NCBI GenBank assembly: GCA_022750435.1
Contig: JAKIVS010000002.1
Location: 143,392-207,391 of the forward strand
Reading direction: 5' to 3'
Length of the DNA stretch: 64,000 nt
Origin: Thermoplasmata archaeon
GTDB lineage: Archaea > Thermoplasmatota > Thermoplasmata > Lutacidiplasmatales > UBA184
Within the stretch, counting starts at the first letter, position 1; each line of letters starts with the position of its first letter. The translations under genes were made by a program, and so were the position numbers. Below the pieces are notes generated by a model that searched no databases, was not told the DNA's origin, and saw nothing but the letters and a program-made list of their open reading frames with translations. This document shows, one piece after another, positions 36,580 through 45,480 of this stretch.

Positions 36580-37646
36580 CCGCCGAAGCCGGACGCGCCG
36601 GCCGGAACTGGCACGGCGGTCCGGGCCGGTTCCGCGAGCCGCTGGCGGAGGCGCCAGCCGACGTAGATCACAATCCCGACGACGGGGATCGCTCCCCAGT
36701 CGCCGAAGAAACCCATCACCGTCGCCAAGACGAGGCCGAAGGTGAGCGCGCCGAGGATGAAGTCGAGTCGAATCGCGGGGCGCTGGAACGCTTCGGCGTG
36801 GCGCGCGACGTAGAGTCCGAAGGCGACCGCCCAGACGACGAGAGCTAGGGCCACGACCACCGGAATCGGGACGAGGGGAGGCGCGACCCACGCCAGCGCG
36901 AAGAATCCCCAGACGAACAAGGCACCGGCGAGGATCGGGTGGTCGACGGTGGGACGGCCCACCGTGCTCGGTCGGAAGGTGCGGAGGCTCGCGGGCGCGC
37001 GTCGGGCCAACGCCACCAAGATCCCGATCGCGGCGACGGCCGCGACCAGGACCAGGGCGCTCGGCGTCTCCTGCGGGTTGAACAGGATGAACATCGCCCC
37101 CACGGTCGCGAGATAGACGGTCAGTACGGCCGGGAGCGAACGCCGCGCCGGCAGGAACGGGATGCGCGCGGTCGCCGGGAACATCAGCGCGACCACGGCG
37201 ATCGGGAGGGCGATGCTGAAGATGGCGTGGAAGAGGGCGAGCTCCGTGGCCCACACCCAGTTGACGCCGGCGAAGTGACCGTAGACGCCGAGATAGCCGA
37301 CGCCGAGGCGCCCGAAGAACGTCTTCGTGCCAAGACCCTCCTCGGCGATCCCGTACGCCGCTCCGAGGAGAAGGATCGTCGGCCACCCCTTGTTCCAACG
37401 GATCGATGCTTCCCGGACGAGGAGGACACCGGCTCCGTAGAGGCCGATGAGGAACATCGCCGAAACCGGATCGAGGAGCGGAACGAGGACTGGGGTGGAC
37501 CCGGTCAAGAACTCCGCGAAGGTGATCGAGGCGAGGATCAGGACGAGCCACGGGGCGTTGCGGCGAAGCCACGCTCGTGGTTGGAAGGGCGGGGGCCCGC
37601 CGCCGGGAGGGGCCGGTGGTGCCGGGGTCGGGGCAGGGAGCGCCAT
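36576..37646 (-). CDS. Polytopic membrane protein, function unknown
   Basis: 356 residues. A Pro-rich N-terminus precedes about ten hydrophobic helices and a Pro/Ala-rich C-terminal tail. A conserved-looking Glu pair (YGIAEEGLGTKTFF) lies at the end of helix 3, and a His occurs in ALFHAIFSIALPIAV. The EE plus His arrangement recalls CAAX-type intramembrane proteases, but the second motif is not clear enough to call it. Confidence 0.7.
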   Translation of the reverse strand: MALPAPTPAPPAPPGGGPPPFQPRAWLRRNAPWLVLILASITFAEFLTGSTPVLVPLLDPVSAMFLIGLYGAGVLLVREASIRWNKGWPTILLLGAAYGIAEEGLGTKTFFGRLGVGYLGVYGHFAGVNWVWATELALFHAIFSIALPIAVVALMFPATARIPFLPARRSLPAVLTVYLATVGAMFILFNPQETPSALVLVAAVAAIGILVALARRAPASLRTFRPSTVGRPTVDHPILAGALFVWGFFALAWVAPPLVPIPVVVALALVVWAVAFGLYVARHAEAFQRPAIRLDFILGALTFGLVLATVMGFFGDWGAIPVVGIVIYVGWRLRQRLAEPARTAVPVPAGASGFGG

Positions 37647-37779
37647 CGCGAGTGTCGTTCGCGAGAATCCGGTATTAGAACCCCTCCGAACGAATGGTTC
37701 CGGTCGGGTCGACAGATCCCAGAGCCCTTCGCCGCTCGGATCGTTCAGCCGGGCCAGCTGCTCGTTCGCCGGTCGGAGA

Positions 37780-37851
37780 GCTGAGGGAGGGAATCGAACC
37801 CCCAGGAATCGGATCTGCAGTCCGACGCATTAACCATTCTGCCACCTCAGC
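37780..37851 (-). tRNA. tRNA-Cys (GCA)
   Basis: 72 nt. The acceptor stem GCTGAGG/CCTCAGC is perfect, the anticodon stem is TCGGA/TCCGA with the loop CTGCAGA (anticodon GCA), and the T arm has GGGGGTTCGATTCCC. No intron and no encoded CCA. A TATA-like cttttaatcc about 26 nt upstream on the minus strand marks its promoter. Confidence 0.95.
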
Positions 37852-37872
37852 GCGGCGGGCGCACAGGGCCCA

Positions 37873-37882
37873 CGGATTAAAA
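37873..37882 (-). promoter_or_regulatory. TATA box of the tRNA-Cys gene
   Basis: CTTTTAATCC on the minus strand, centred about 26 nt from the mature 5-prime end at 37851, the canonical archaeal spacing for a tRNA transcript with almost no leader. Confidence 0.6.
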
Positions 37883-37902
37883 GCCGTCAGGACGAGGGCC
37901 GG

Positions 37903-38583
37903 CTAGATTGGACGGAAGCCACGACGGGCACGGCGGGCGAGCGTACGCACGGCGAGCCGCGTCATTTCCGCCAATGGGAGCGACGTTCCCGCGGAGTGCG
38001 TATGGCGCTTCCGAAGTTCCTCCAGCAACTCGTCGGCCCTCTCGACCCCTTCCGGGAAGACCGTGTACGCGCGGCCGACTCCCGCCGCGTCGTGCGCGTC
38101 GCTCCCGCCCGTCTCCCCGAGGGTTCGGCGGGCCGCGATGACCGCGGCGTGCGCGTTGGCCAACTCCGAGTTGTGCCCGTTCACGGTCTCGAGGGCCGGC
38201 ACCTTGAGCGATCCGGCGAGCCGGCGGCCGACCCCGTGCATCAGCCGTGCGGGATGAGCCGGGACGGCGATCCCGCCATGCCCCTCGATCCAGTCGACCG
38301 TCTCGACGGCGGGGCGGTGGAGGGGTGGGACCTCCGAGAGTCCGAGCGCGAGGAGGTGGCCGTCCGCGGTCGAGACTTCGATTCCGGGCAGGAACCGGTA
38401 CTGCGGAAACCGCTCCCCGAGAAGACGCAGGGACGCGTGCCCGGCCACTGTGTTGTGGTCGGTGAGAGCGAATCCATCGATTCCCTGGGGACCGAGCCGC
38501 TCCACCGCGGCCTCGAGCGTCAGTTGAGAGTCCGGTGAGTGCGCGCTGTGAAGGTGAAGGTCGAGCCGGAGTCCGGGATTCAT
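37903..38583 (-). CDS. PHP-domain phosphoesterase
   Basis: 226 residues. Metal-binding motifs are DLHLHSAHSPDS (H-x-H), ALTDHNTVAG, FLPGIEVST with the bridging Glu, and TGGSDAHDAAGVG. It resembles the PHP family that hydrolyses 3-prime,5-prime nucleotide bisphosphates or histidinol phosphate. Its start overlaps the end of metG by 4 nt, so it is co-expressed with methionyl-tRNA synthetase. Confidence 0.88.
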   Translation of the reverse strand: MNPGLRLDLHLHSAHSPDSQLTLEAAVERLGPQGIDGFALTDHNTVAGHASLRLLGERFPQYRFLPGIEVSTADGHLLALGLSEVPPLHRPAVETVDWIEGHGGIAVPAHPARLMHGVGRRLAGSLKVPALETVNGHNSELANAHAAVIAARRTLGETGGSDAHDAAGVGRAYTVFPEGVERADELLEELRKRHTHSAGTSLPLAEMTRLAVRTLARRARRGFRPI

Positions 38584-40835
38584 CTCACCCTCGTGCCGGG
38601 CGCGGCGTTCGCCGGAGCCCCCAGCGGATGGCTCGCGTCGAACCCGAGGACCTCCCCCTCCGTCGCCTGCGGGGAGGCCAACCGGACGACCACCAGGGTT
38701 CCGGCCGTCGAGGCCCGGGCCGTCGCTACGGCTCTCCCCTCCAGTTCGACCTGAGGGTGGTCGGGTGTGCCGGAGGCTCGGGCGACGAACAACGGGGACG
38801 CCTCGAACTGGGCGTAGGCGATGGAGGAGGCCGGAGGACCCTCGACGGTCCGACCGGTCGCAATCCCCTCGGGAATCTCCAGCAGCGCGGCCTTTCCCCC
38901 CACGTCCGCCGCGAGGATCATCCCTTGGCTCGTGATGCGGCGGATCGTCCTCGGTTCCAGGTTGGCGAGCAGGGCGACCGAGCGGCCCGTCAGTTGCTCG
39001 GCCGTGTAGGAGTCCCGCAGCCCGGCGACAACGGTGCGGGACTTCCCCTCACCGGCGTCGACGGTGAGCACGTACAACCGGTCGGCGGAAGGGTGGTTCT
39101 CCACCGTCAGCACGCGGGCGGCGCGGATCTCCAGAGGAGCCGGCCCCGACGACGGGGCGGGCGCGCTCGCCGAGGCAGGCGCGGCGGCCGGGGCGCGGGC
39201 CCGGTCGTGCTTCGGAAACAGCGGCCGAACCTCCCCCAGAGGCTGGCCGGCCGGTACTGGGAGGAGCGCCGCATCCCAGTCGCCGGGGCCGGGCGGGTCC
39301 GAGAACCCGAGCGACTTGAACAGCTCCGCCGAGGAGAACGGGAGATACGGAGAGAGCCAAAGTGCCGCGGACTTGAGGAGCCAGAGTCCTTCGGTGACCG
39401 TCCGTCGGCGGAGCGGTTCATCGGAGGCCCAGGGCTTCGATTCGTGGAAGCGGCGATTCCCTTCGCGGACCTCGGCGAGCGCAAGCTCGAGCGCTTCCTT
39501 CAGGTGGACCGCCTCGAGCTCCTCGGTGATCCGGGCGTGCGCCTGCCGGATCCGTGCTCCGACCTCGCTCGCCTCGGCGGTCCAACCTTCGGGGGGGTCG
39601 GGGACCTTTGCCTCGTACCGGTCCCGGACGAGGACCAGCAGGCGCTGGGCGAGGTTGCCGTACTGGTTAGCCAGGATCTCATCGTGAACCCGCTCGAACT
39701 CCTCCCAGTCGAGCTCCGTGTCGTGGTTCTGGGGGGCGAGGAGGGCCGCGTAGAACCGGATCTGGTCCGGGGGATACTTTTCGAGCAGCGTGGGCAGGAA
39801 GGCGTCCCGGGCGCCACCGCCCCGGCCCTTCGCGATCTTCTTGCCGTCGATGACGAGCCACTCGTTCGCCGGGATGTCGTATGGGAGTTGGAGCCCCTTC
39901 GCGCCGAGGAGGATCGACGGCCAAACGACGGTGTGGAAGAAGATGTTGTCCTTCCCGATGAAGTAGAACTGACGCGCCCGGTGGATTGGATCCCAGTAGT
40001 TTCTCCAGGCGTCCGGCCGGCCAGCGCGGATCGCCCATTCCTTGGACGCCGAGAGGTACCCGCAGACGGCGTCGAACCAGACGTAGAACCGCTTCGCATC
40101 GTACCCCTCGAGCGGGATCGGCACCCCCCAGTCGAGGTCGCGCGTGATCGGGGTCGCGTGCAGCCCGGTCTCGACGAAGTTCTGGGTGACCTTGGCGACG
40201 TTCGGCCGCCAGTACGACTTGTCGGCGAGCCACTCCGAGAGGGCGGGAGCCGTCTTGTCGAGCAGGAGATAGAAATGCTCGCTCGGCCGGAACTCCGCTG
40301 GGGTGGAACAGAGCCGGCACTTCGGCTCCTTCAGCTGCTTCGGCTCGAGGACGCGGCCGCAGTTGTCGCACTCGTCCCCGCGGGCCTCGGCGAAGTCGCA
40401 GTACGGGCACGTCCCGTAGAGGTACCGGTCGGGGAGGAACCGCTTGTGGTTCGGGCAGTAGGCGTTCTCCTCGGTCCGGCGGGCGATGCAGCCGTTCTCG
40501 AGGAGGGCGAGGAACATCTCCTGGACCGTCCGCTCGTGGACGAGCGTGTGGGTGTTCGTGTACAGGTCGAACGTGAACCCGAGCCGGGCGAACGAGAGTC
40601 GGTTGATCTCGTCGTTGCGCCGAGCGACCACCTCGGGGGTCGAGCCCTCCTTCTCGGCGGTGACAAGGGTCGGGGTGCCGTGCATGTCCGAACCCGAAAC
40701 CATCAGCACCTCGTTCCCGCGGAGGCGGTGGAACCGGGCGAAGATGTCCCCCGGGAGGTAGGCGCCGGCCATGTGGCCGAGGTGGAACGGGCCGTTGGCG
40801 TACGGCCAAGCGATGCCCACGAAGATCCGCGACAT
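38580..40835 (-). CDS. metG: Methionyl-tRNA synthetase
   Basis: 751 residues, full length for archaeal MetRS with a C-terminal tRNA-binding domain. The HIGH motif is FHLGHMAGAYLPGD; zinc-knuckle Cys pairs follow (CPYCD, CDNCG, CRLC); the anticodon-binding helices occupy about 400-550; and an EMAP II/Arc1p-like domain spans about 610-720 (RAARVLTVENHPSADRLYVL). The KMSKS loop is degenerate: VIDGKKIAKGRGG. One zinc knuckle reads CPNH rather than CPxC. It charges tRNA-Met. It is divergent from thyX. Confidence 0.95.
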   Translation of the reverse strand: MSRIFVGIAWPYANGPFHLGHMAGAYLPGDIFARFHRLRGNEVLMVSGSDMHGTPTLVTAEKEGSTPEVVARRNDEINRLSFARLGFTFDLYTNTHTLVHERTVQEMFLALLENGCIARRTEENAYCPNHKRFLPDRYLYGTCPYCDFAEARGDECDNCGRVLEPKQLKEPKCRLCSTPAEFRPSEHFYLLLDKTAPALSEWLADKSYWRPNVAKVTQNFVETGLHATPITRDLDWGVPIPLEGYDAKRFYVWFDAVCGYLSASKEWAIRAGRPDAWRNYWDPIHRARQFYFIGKDNIFFHTVVWPSILLGAKGLQLPYDIPANEWLVIDGKKIAKGRGGGARDAFLPTLLEKYPPDQIRFYAALLAPQNHDTELDWEEFERVHDEILANQYGNLAQRLLVLVRDRYEAKVPDPPEGWTAEASEVGARIRQAHARITEELEAVHLKEALELALAEVREGNRRFHESKPWASDEPLRRRTVTEGLWLLKSAALWLSPYLPFSSAELFKSLGFSDPPGPGDWDAALLPVPAGQPLGEVRPLFPKHDRARAPAAAPASASAPAPSSGPAPLEIRAARVLTVENHPSADRLYVLTVDAGEGKSRTVVAGLRDSYTAEQLTGRSVALLANLEPRTIRRITSQGMILAADVGGKAALLEIPEGIATGRTVEGPPASSIAYAQFEASPLFVARASGTPDHPQVELEGRAVATARASTAGTLVVVRLASPQATEGEVLGFDASHPLGAPANAAPGTRVR

Positions 40836-40911
40836 CAGGCTTTCCGGTGGTCGTTGACGAGGAGGATTGGCTTAGGGTTTGCCGCCGTCACTCTCCAAGG
40901 TCTCCCGACCG

Positions 40912-40919
40912 CTTTTATC
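40912..40919 (+). promoter_or_regulatory. TATA box of thyX
   Basis: GCTTTTAT-type element (40912-40919) about 28 nt upstream of the ATG at 40944, which indicates a leaderless thyX transcript and fixes the start despite a very long open frame upstream. Confidence 0.6.
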
Positions 40920-40943
40920 CCCCAGTCCCACCGTCCCTCCGGC

Positions 40944-43247
40944 ATGCCCGACGAAGCGTCGCCGATGGCGCGCGTTTCTGTCGCAGAGGCGGACCGGGAA
41001 ATCGGAGTCCGGCACCCCGTTCTCGAACACGGGTTCGTCGCACTCGTCGACTACATGGGCAACGACGATGCGATTGTCCAGGCGGCGCGTGTTTCCTACG
41101 GAAGGGGAACGAAATCCATCCGAGACGACCGGGGACTCACGCGGTATCTGATGCGCCACCGGCACACGACGCCGTTCGAGATGGTCGAGTACAAGTTCCT
41201 CGTTCGACTGCCCATCTACGTCGCACGGCAGTGGATTCGCCACCGAACCGCGTGCCTCGCGGAGGGCACCAAAGTTTACTTCGACCTCCCCGCCGGACGG
41301 TCCCGGGGCCGCGCTCGGCTGTACTCATTGCCTGTCGAGGACATTTGGCAACGTTTCCAGCCCACCAGAAACGAGGAACCGAGCAAGCAGCGCAATCCGT
41401 ACTACCGAAGAGATCGCGTGCAGGCGATGGGCCTCCGTCAACTGAACGAGAACACGAGGGCGATCCAACGAGGACGGATCCTCGGGGTCCAACGGAGCGG
41501 AATCAAACCCGTGTTCAAGATGACCTTGGACGACGGCAAAACCATCGAATGCACCGCGGATCACCGGTTCCTTTTCGAGGACGGCTGGGACACGCTAGCG
41601 GGTCAAACAGGCCTTCGTGAACTGAACGGGCGCGCCGTATGGAACGAAGGCACGTACTGCGTGAGCGTGAACGGGGCGGAACTCCTGCGGCCCGCCCTGT
41701 ACCAAGTTCGCACGTGGCTGGAAACCGAGTACGTTCATCGCGGGCGCGAGGTCGGGGATATCGCCGAAGCCTGCGGGGTAGACGCAGAGACGATTCGACG
41801 GTGGATTCGAATCCACGGGATCCCATATCGAATCGTTGGGCCCTCCGGATTCGCCGCCGGCAATAGGTTTGGCTCGACCCATGCGAGTCGACGTGGTATG
41901 CCCCTCGTGCGGCGCGTTCGGGGATCCGGGGCTGAACCGTACGCCTCCAAGGCTTGGCTCGAGTCCCAGTGGGTCGGCCAGGGAAGGTCCGCCTCGCAAA
42001 TCGCGAAGGAGTGCGGCGCCAGTCCTAGCACCATCCGCAAGTGGCTGCGCATCCACGGACTGACGAACCACCCCCTCCACGATGCCCACCCAATTTTCCC
42101 GCCGGGCCACACCCCAGCCAACCTGGGCAAAAGGTACCGAAACGGCCCGCATCCGTTCGACGACCATCATCTCGAGATTCTGCGAGAGGCCCGCGCAGGT
42201 CCCGCCTCCAATTTTTGGAAGGGAGGGATGTCAAAGGAGCGGGAGGGAATCGGTCGCTGGACTACCCAGATTGCCCCCTCGATTCACGAGCGGAACGGAT
42301 GGACTTGCCAACTGTGCCTCGAACGGAAGCCGAAATTCCACGCGCACCACATCGTTCCGGTCTGGGCCGATTTATCGAGGGCCCGCGACCCCTCGAACTT
42401 GACTACGCTTTGCAGCGACTGCCATAAGAAGGTCCATCGGGACGAAAAGGCGTCCGCCGAACAGCTGGCCGGCGCACCCATACGAACGAATTGGGTCCGA
42501 CGGCCGCGGCTAGCTTGGAACCGGCTTACCGTAGCCCGCCTCGCTCGGATTGAGCGCTTCGAATTCATCGGAAGCCGGCCCACCTACGATTTGGAGGTCG
42601 AAGGTCCCTTCCACAATTTCGTCGCCAACGGCATCATCACCCACAACTCTGTGAATGAATATTCCGCGAGGTACTCCGTCGTGCCAGACGAGTACGAAGT
42701 TCCTCCTGACCACGACGTGCGACAACAGTCGAGCCGCAACCGACAGGGACGAGGCGACCCACTTCCCTCCGAAGTTACCGGGAACTTTCGGGGGGATCTC
42801 GAGCGCATTTCGAAGGAGGCGTACGCGGCGTACTCGCGCGCCCTCGACGCGGGGGTCGCCCGAGAGACCGCGAGGATCCTCCTGCCCGTCTCGTTCTACA
42901 CCGAGTGGTACTGGAAGATCAACCTGCACAACCTGTTTCACTTCCTCGCCCTCCGACTCGACCCGCATTCTCAGGACGAAATCCGGGTGTACGCCGCAGA
43001 GGTGTCGAGACTCGCCAGACTCGTGGCACCTGTCGCATTCGAGGCGTTCGAGGAATTCCAACTCGGGGGCCTCGAACTGAGCCGGCGGGAGCGACGGGCG
43101 GTCCGCGCGCTCCTCGACGGGAAGACCCCGGAAGAGGCGTGTGATCTCGCCGGCCTCGCCCTGAAACGGGAGGATGGCCGGCCCTTGTCCTCCGGAGAGG
43201 GCGTGGAGTTCCTGCGAAAGCTCGAGCGAATTCGGTCGGACGACTAG
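40944..43247 (+). CDS. thyX: Flavin-dependent thymidylate synthase ThyX, intein-containing precursor
   Basis: The precursor has 767 residues; excising residues 104-568 leaves a 302-residue ThyX. The N-extein has RVSYGRGTK, RHRHTTPFEMVEYKFLV and QWIRHRTA; the C-extein opens SVNEYSARYS and contains LPVSFYTEWYWKINLHNLFHF and a C-terminal FAD/dUMP region. Joined, the junction rebuilds the full ThyX signature RHRTASVNEYSAR. The enzyme methylates dUMP to dTMP with methylene-tetrahydrofolate and FADH2. The extein is slightly long for the family (about 220-260) with an extra C-terminal helical tail. Activity must depend on splicing because the signature is split. Confidence 0.95.
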   Translation: MPDEASPMARVSVAEADREIGVRHPVLEHGFVALVDYMGNDDAIVQAARVSYGRGTKSIRDDRGLTRYLMRHRHTTPFEMVEYKFLVRLPIYVARQWIRHRTACLAEGTKVYFDLPAGRSRGRARLYSLPVEDIWQRFQPTRNEEPSKQRNPYYRRDRVQAMGLRQLNENTRAIQRGRILGVQRSGIKPVFKMTLDDGKTIECTADHRFLFEDGWDTLAGQTGLRELNGRAVWNEGTYCVSVNGAELLRPALYQVRTWLETEYVHRGREVGDIAEACGVDAETIRRWIRIHGIPYRIVGPSGFAAGNRFGSTHASRRGMPLVRRVRGSGAEPYASKAWLESQWVGQGRSASQIAKECGASPSTIRKWLRIHGLTNHPLHDAHPIFPPGHTPANLGKRYRNGPHPFDDHHLEILREARAGPASNFWKGGMSKEREGIGRWTTQIAPSIHERNGWTCQLCLERKPKFHAHHIVPVWADLSRARDPSNLTTLCSDCHKKVHRDEKASAEQLAGAPIRTNWVRRPRLAWNRLTVARLARIERFEFIGSRPTYDLEVEGPFHNFVANGIITHNSVNEYSARYSVVPDEYEVPPDHDVRQQSSRNRQGRGDPLPSEVTGNFRGDLERISKEAYAAYSRALDAGVARETARILLPVSFYTEWYWKINLHNLFHFLALRLDPHSQDEIRVYAAEVSRLARLVAPVAFEAFEEFQLGGLELSRRERRAVRALLDGKTPEEACDLAGLALKREDGRPLSSGEGVEFLRKLERIRSDD
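41253..42647 (+). mobile_element. ThyX intein with HNH homing endonuclease
   Basis: 465 residues. Splice block A is CLAEGTKVYF (nucleophilic Cys1), block B is ECTADHRFLFEDGW (the TxxH motif), block F is PTYDLEVEGPFHNFVANG, block G is IITHN with terminal His-Asn, and +1 is Ser. Between them are two similar HTH-like repeats (about 41715-41830 and 41950-42075; WIRIHGIPYR and WLRIHGLTNH) and an HNH domain (about 42285-42450; CQLCLERKPKFHAHHIVPVW and LCSDCHKKVH). All residues needed for splicing are present. Codons are more A/T-rich than in the flanking extein, consistent with horizontal entry. A genetic symbol was not assigned. Confidence 0.95.
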
Positions 43248-43316
43248 CTCGAGATTCAATTTGGGCCACCGACTGGGGAAGCTCGCGGGTCGGAGTGGCC
43301 CCCCCGGGGGGCCGAT

Positions 43317-44513
43317 TCAAAACCGGGGGTGGCTCCCTCCTTCAAGCGTGAATCCGGCTTTCGGCGGGAACGGGTCCGCGCGGCCACCAAACCGGTCCGG
43401 ACGGACCGGAACGAGGGCGGCTCGGGCACTTTCGGACGTGGGCGCGGCAATCAGGTCGGCGAGACGTCGCGCGGCGCCCCCCGCGCGCATCACGCCGAAG
43501 CCGTTGAACCCGGTCAGCACGTAGAGGCCCGACTCCGGATCGAGCGCGCCGATGCAGGGGCGTCGGTCCGGGGTCGCGGTGCAGACCCCGGCCCAGGCCC
43601 CGACGACCTCGCTCGTCCCCCACTCGGGAACCCAGCGACCCAGGGACCCCGCGAGATGGACGAGGAACTCGGTGTCGGCGCCGGTGATGAACCGGTCGGG
43701 ATCGGTCTCGAACTTCTCCGTCCCGTCGCCGGCGAGGATGCGACCGTTCGCTTCGGGTCGGGCGTAGACGTCGGTGTCGAGGTCGTGCAACGACGCGCCT
43801 CCTCCAAGAGACGTCGTGCCGGGCGGGCGGAGGACCGCGGCTTGGGTCCGGTACGGTGTCAGGGGGAGGGGACGTCCCATGTCCCGGAGCAGCCGCTTCG
43901 ACCACGCGCCGGCCGCCACGACGACGGTCCGCGCTCGCCAGTGGGACGGCCCGGCCACGACCGACCACATCCCGCCCGAGCGGTGCGGCACGTCCACCGA
44001 CGCGCCGAAGGCGGTCTCGACGCCGCGCTCCCGGGCACGCGCCAGGTAGAGGCTCGTGATGGTGCTCGGAGTAACGCAGGCGTCGCCGTCGGAGGCAATC
44101 GCACCGGCGAGCCTCTCGAACCGGCCCTGGGGGAACCAGCGGCGCAGTTCCTCCGCGCGGAGCTCCTCGACCGCGACCCCCCAGCCCCGGAGCCGCTCGA
44201 CGGCCTCGTGGAGCGCCGTCGCCACCGAAGGTTCCGACGTGAGGCGGACGAACGGTGCCGAGAGGAACGCCTCCGGCTCCTTCGCCTCGGCGAGGGCCCG
44301 GTACTCCTCCCGGCTCTCGCGGGTCACGGCGACGTCCCAGGGGTTCCAGAGCTGCTCCGTCACGATTCCCGCGGCGCGTCCGCTCGCGCCGGCCGCGGGA
44401 GTCCGCGGGTCGACGACGGTCACCGTGAGGGACCGCTTCGCGAGGTGGTCGGCGAGCGCCGCGCCGGCGATGCCCGCGCCGAGCACGACGACGTCGCGCG
44501 GAGAGTCGGTCAC
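43317..44513 (-). CDS. FAD-dependent glycine/D-amino-acid oxidase family protein
   Basis: 398 residues. It starts with the Rossmann motif DVVVLGAGIAGAALADHL, contains RTVVVAAGAWSKRLL, and ends with LYVLTGFNGFGVMRAGGAAR, the DAO-family C-terminal FAD contact. It is similar to sarcosine/D-amino-acid oxidases and the GlpD/DadA group. Substrate not determinable. It is 22 nt downstream of the XerA gene on the same strand. Confidence 0.88.
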   Translation of the reverse strand: MTDSPRDVVVLGAGIAGAALADHLAKRSLTVTVVDPRTPAAGASGRAAGIVTEQLWNPWDVAVTRESREEYRALAEAKEPEAFLSAPFVRLTSEPSVATALHEAVERLRGWGVAVEELRAEELRRWFPQGRFERLAGAIASDGDACVTPSTITSLYLARARERGVETAFGASVDVPHRSGGMWSVVAGPSHWRARTVVVAAGAWSKRLLRDMGRPLPLTPYRTQAAVLRPPGTTSLGGGASLHDLDTDVYARPEANGRILAGDGTEKFETDPDRFITGADTEFLVHLAGSLGRWVPEWGTSEVVGAWAGVCTATPDRRPCIGALDPESGLYVLTGFNGFGVMRAGGAARRLADLIAAPTSESARAALVPVRPDRFGGRADPFPPKAGFTLEGGSHPRF

Positions 44514-44535
44514 GCTCGCGCGGAGGCGTTCCCGC

Positions 44536-45447
44536 CTAATATTGGGGCTTCGCGCGGGTGTAGGCCTCGCGGAGCGCCTGCGTGTCGACGTGGGTGTAGA
44601 TCTGCGTCGTGGCGACGGAGGCGTGGCCGAGCAGCTTCTGGATGTACCGGATGTCGCAGCCCCGCGAGAGGAGCGCCGTGGCGAGCGTGTGACGCAGCAT
44701 GTGCGGCGTCACGCGCTGCGTGATCGCGGCGTCTCGGGCTGCCCTCCGGACGATCCGCTCGACGGTCACGGGGCCGACAGGGAACAGCCGCGTCGATCCC
44801 TCGCCGGCCAGGGCGCGCTCGGTGAGGTACCGGTCGATGGCCGTCCGGGTACGGTCCTCCATCACGACCTCCCGGTCCTTGTCGCCCTTCCCGGACCGGA
44901 CGTGCAGAAGATTGCGGGGGAACTCGACGTCCTCTAGGGCGAGGTTGCAGAGCTCGCTCACTCGGAGCCCGCAGAATGCGAGGACGTGGACGATCGCCGA
45001 ATCCCTCGGGGAGTCCGACACGGCGCCAAAGAGTCGGTGGGTCTCCTCCTCGGAGAGGTAGTGGGGCAACCGCTCCGGGCGCCGCGGTGCCTCCAGCCCC
45101 TCCGCGGCGGCGAGCCCGAACGTGCGGAACAGGCACGTCAGACCGCGAACGGTCGTGTAGAGGGAGTTCTTCGAGTAATGACGCTGCAGGACGAGGTACT
45201 CGCGGAACGCTTCCAGGTCGCGCTTCGTGACCTCGTCGAGCGGTTTGTGCACGTACCCGAGGAACGTGCGGGCGATGTGCCCGTACTGCTTCACCGTGCA
45301 CGGGCTCCGCTCGTGGCTCTGGAGAATTCGCTGGAACCGTCCGACCATCTCGTCGACGGTGAACACCGGCTCGGCGGCCATCCCCGTGGCCGCCGCCGCC
45401 CGTCCTCGATGGCCGGGGGAGCGCTCCCGCGACACCGAGGAGGCCAT
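44536..45447 (-). CDS. xerA: XerA-like tyrosine recombinase
   Basis: 303 residues. An N-terminal SAM-like core-binding domain (about 28-115) precedes the catalytic domain. The active-site set is complete: Arg in FCGLRVSELCNL, Lys in SGKGDKDREV, His-x-x-Arg in TPHMLRHTLAT, His in LLGHASVATTQ, and Tyr in IYTHVDT. It would resolve chromosome dimers at a dif site, as XerA does in Archaea. No adjacent att sites or integrase-type cargo are seen, favouring a housekeeping role. A TATA-like ttaattag (45474-45480, minus) is 30 nt before the ATG. Confidence 0.92.
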   Translation of the reverse strand: MASSVSRERSPGHRGRAAAATGMAAEPVFTVDEMVGRFQRILQSHERSPCTVKQYGHIARTFLGYVHKPLDEVTKRDLEAFREYLVLQRHYSKNSLYTTVRGLTCLFRTFGLAAAEGLEAPRRPERLPHYLSEEETHRLFGAVSDSPRDSAIVHVLAFCGLRVSELCNLALEDVEFPRNLLHVRSGKGDKDREVVMEDRTRTAIDRYLTERALAGEGSTRLFPVGPVTVERIVRRAARDAAITQRVTPHMLRHTLATALLSRGCDIRYIQKLLGHASVATTQIYTHVDTQALREAYTRAKPQY

Positions 45448-45473
45448 CGAACGTTCGTTGGCCGGGGTGACCC

Positions 45474-45480
45474 TAATTAA
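45474..45480 (-). promoter_or_regulatory. TATA box of xerA, overlapping the divergent thiolase start
   Basis: TTAATTAG on the minus strand is about 30 nt before the xerA ATG at 45447. The start codon of the divergent tRNA thiolase begins at 45480, so promoter and start of the two genes share the same few bases. Confidence 0.5.

Noticed and set aside
38535..40943. In-frame extension of thyX upstream of 40944
   Set aside because: It runs antisense through metG; a TATA box 28 nt before 40944 and the ThyX N-terminus fix the start.
44536..45447. Tyrosine recombinase as an integrase of a mobile element
   Set aside because: No att repeats, tRNA target or cargo genes adjoin it, and the sequence fits housekeeping XerA.
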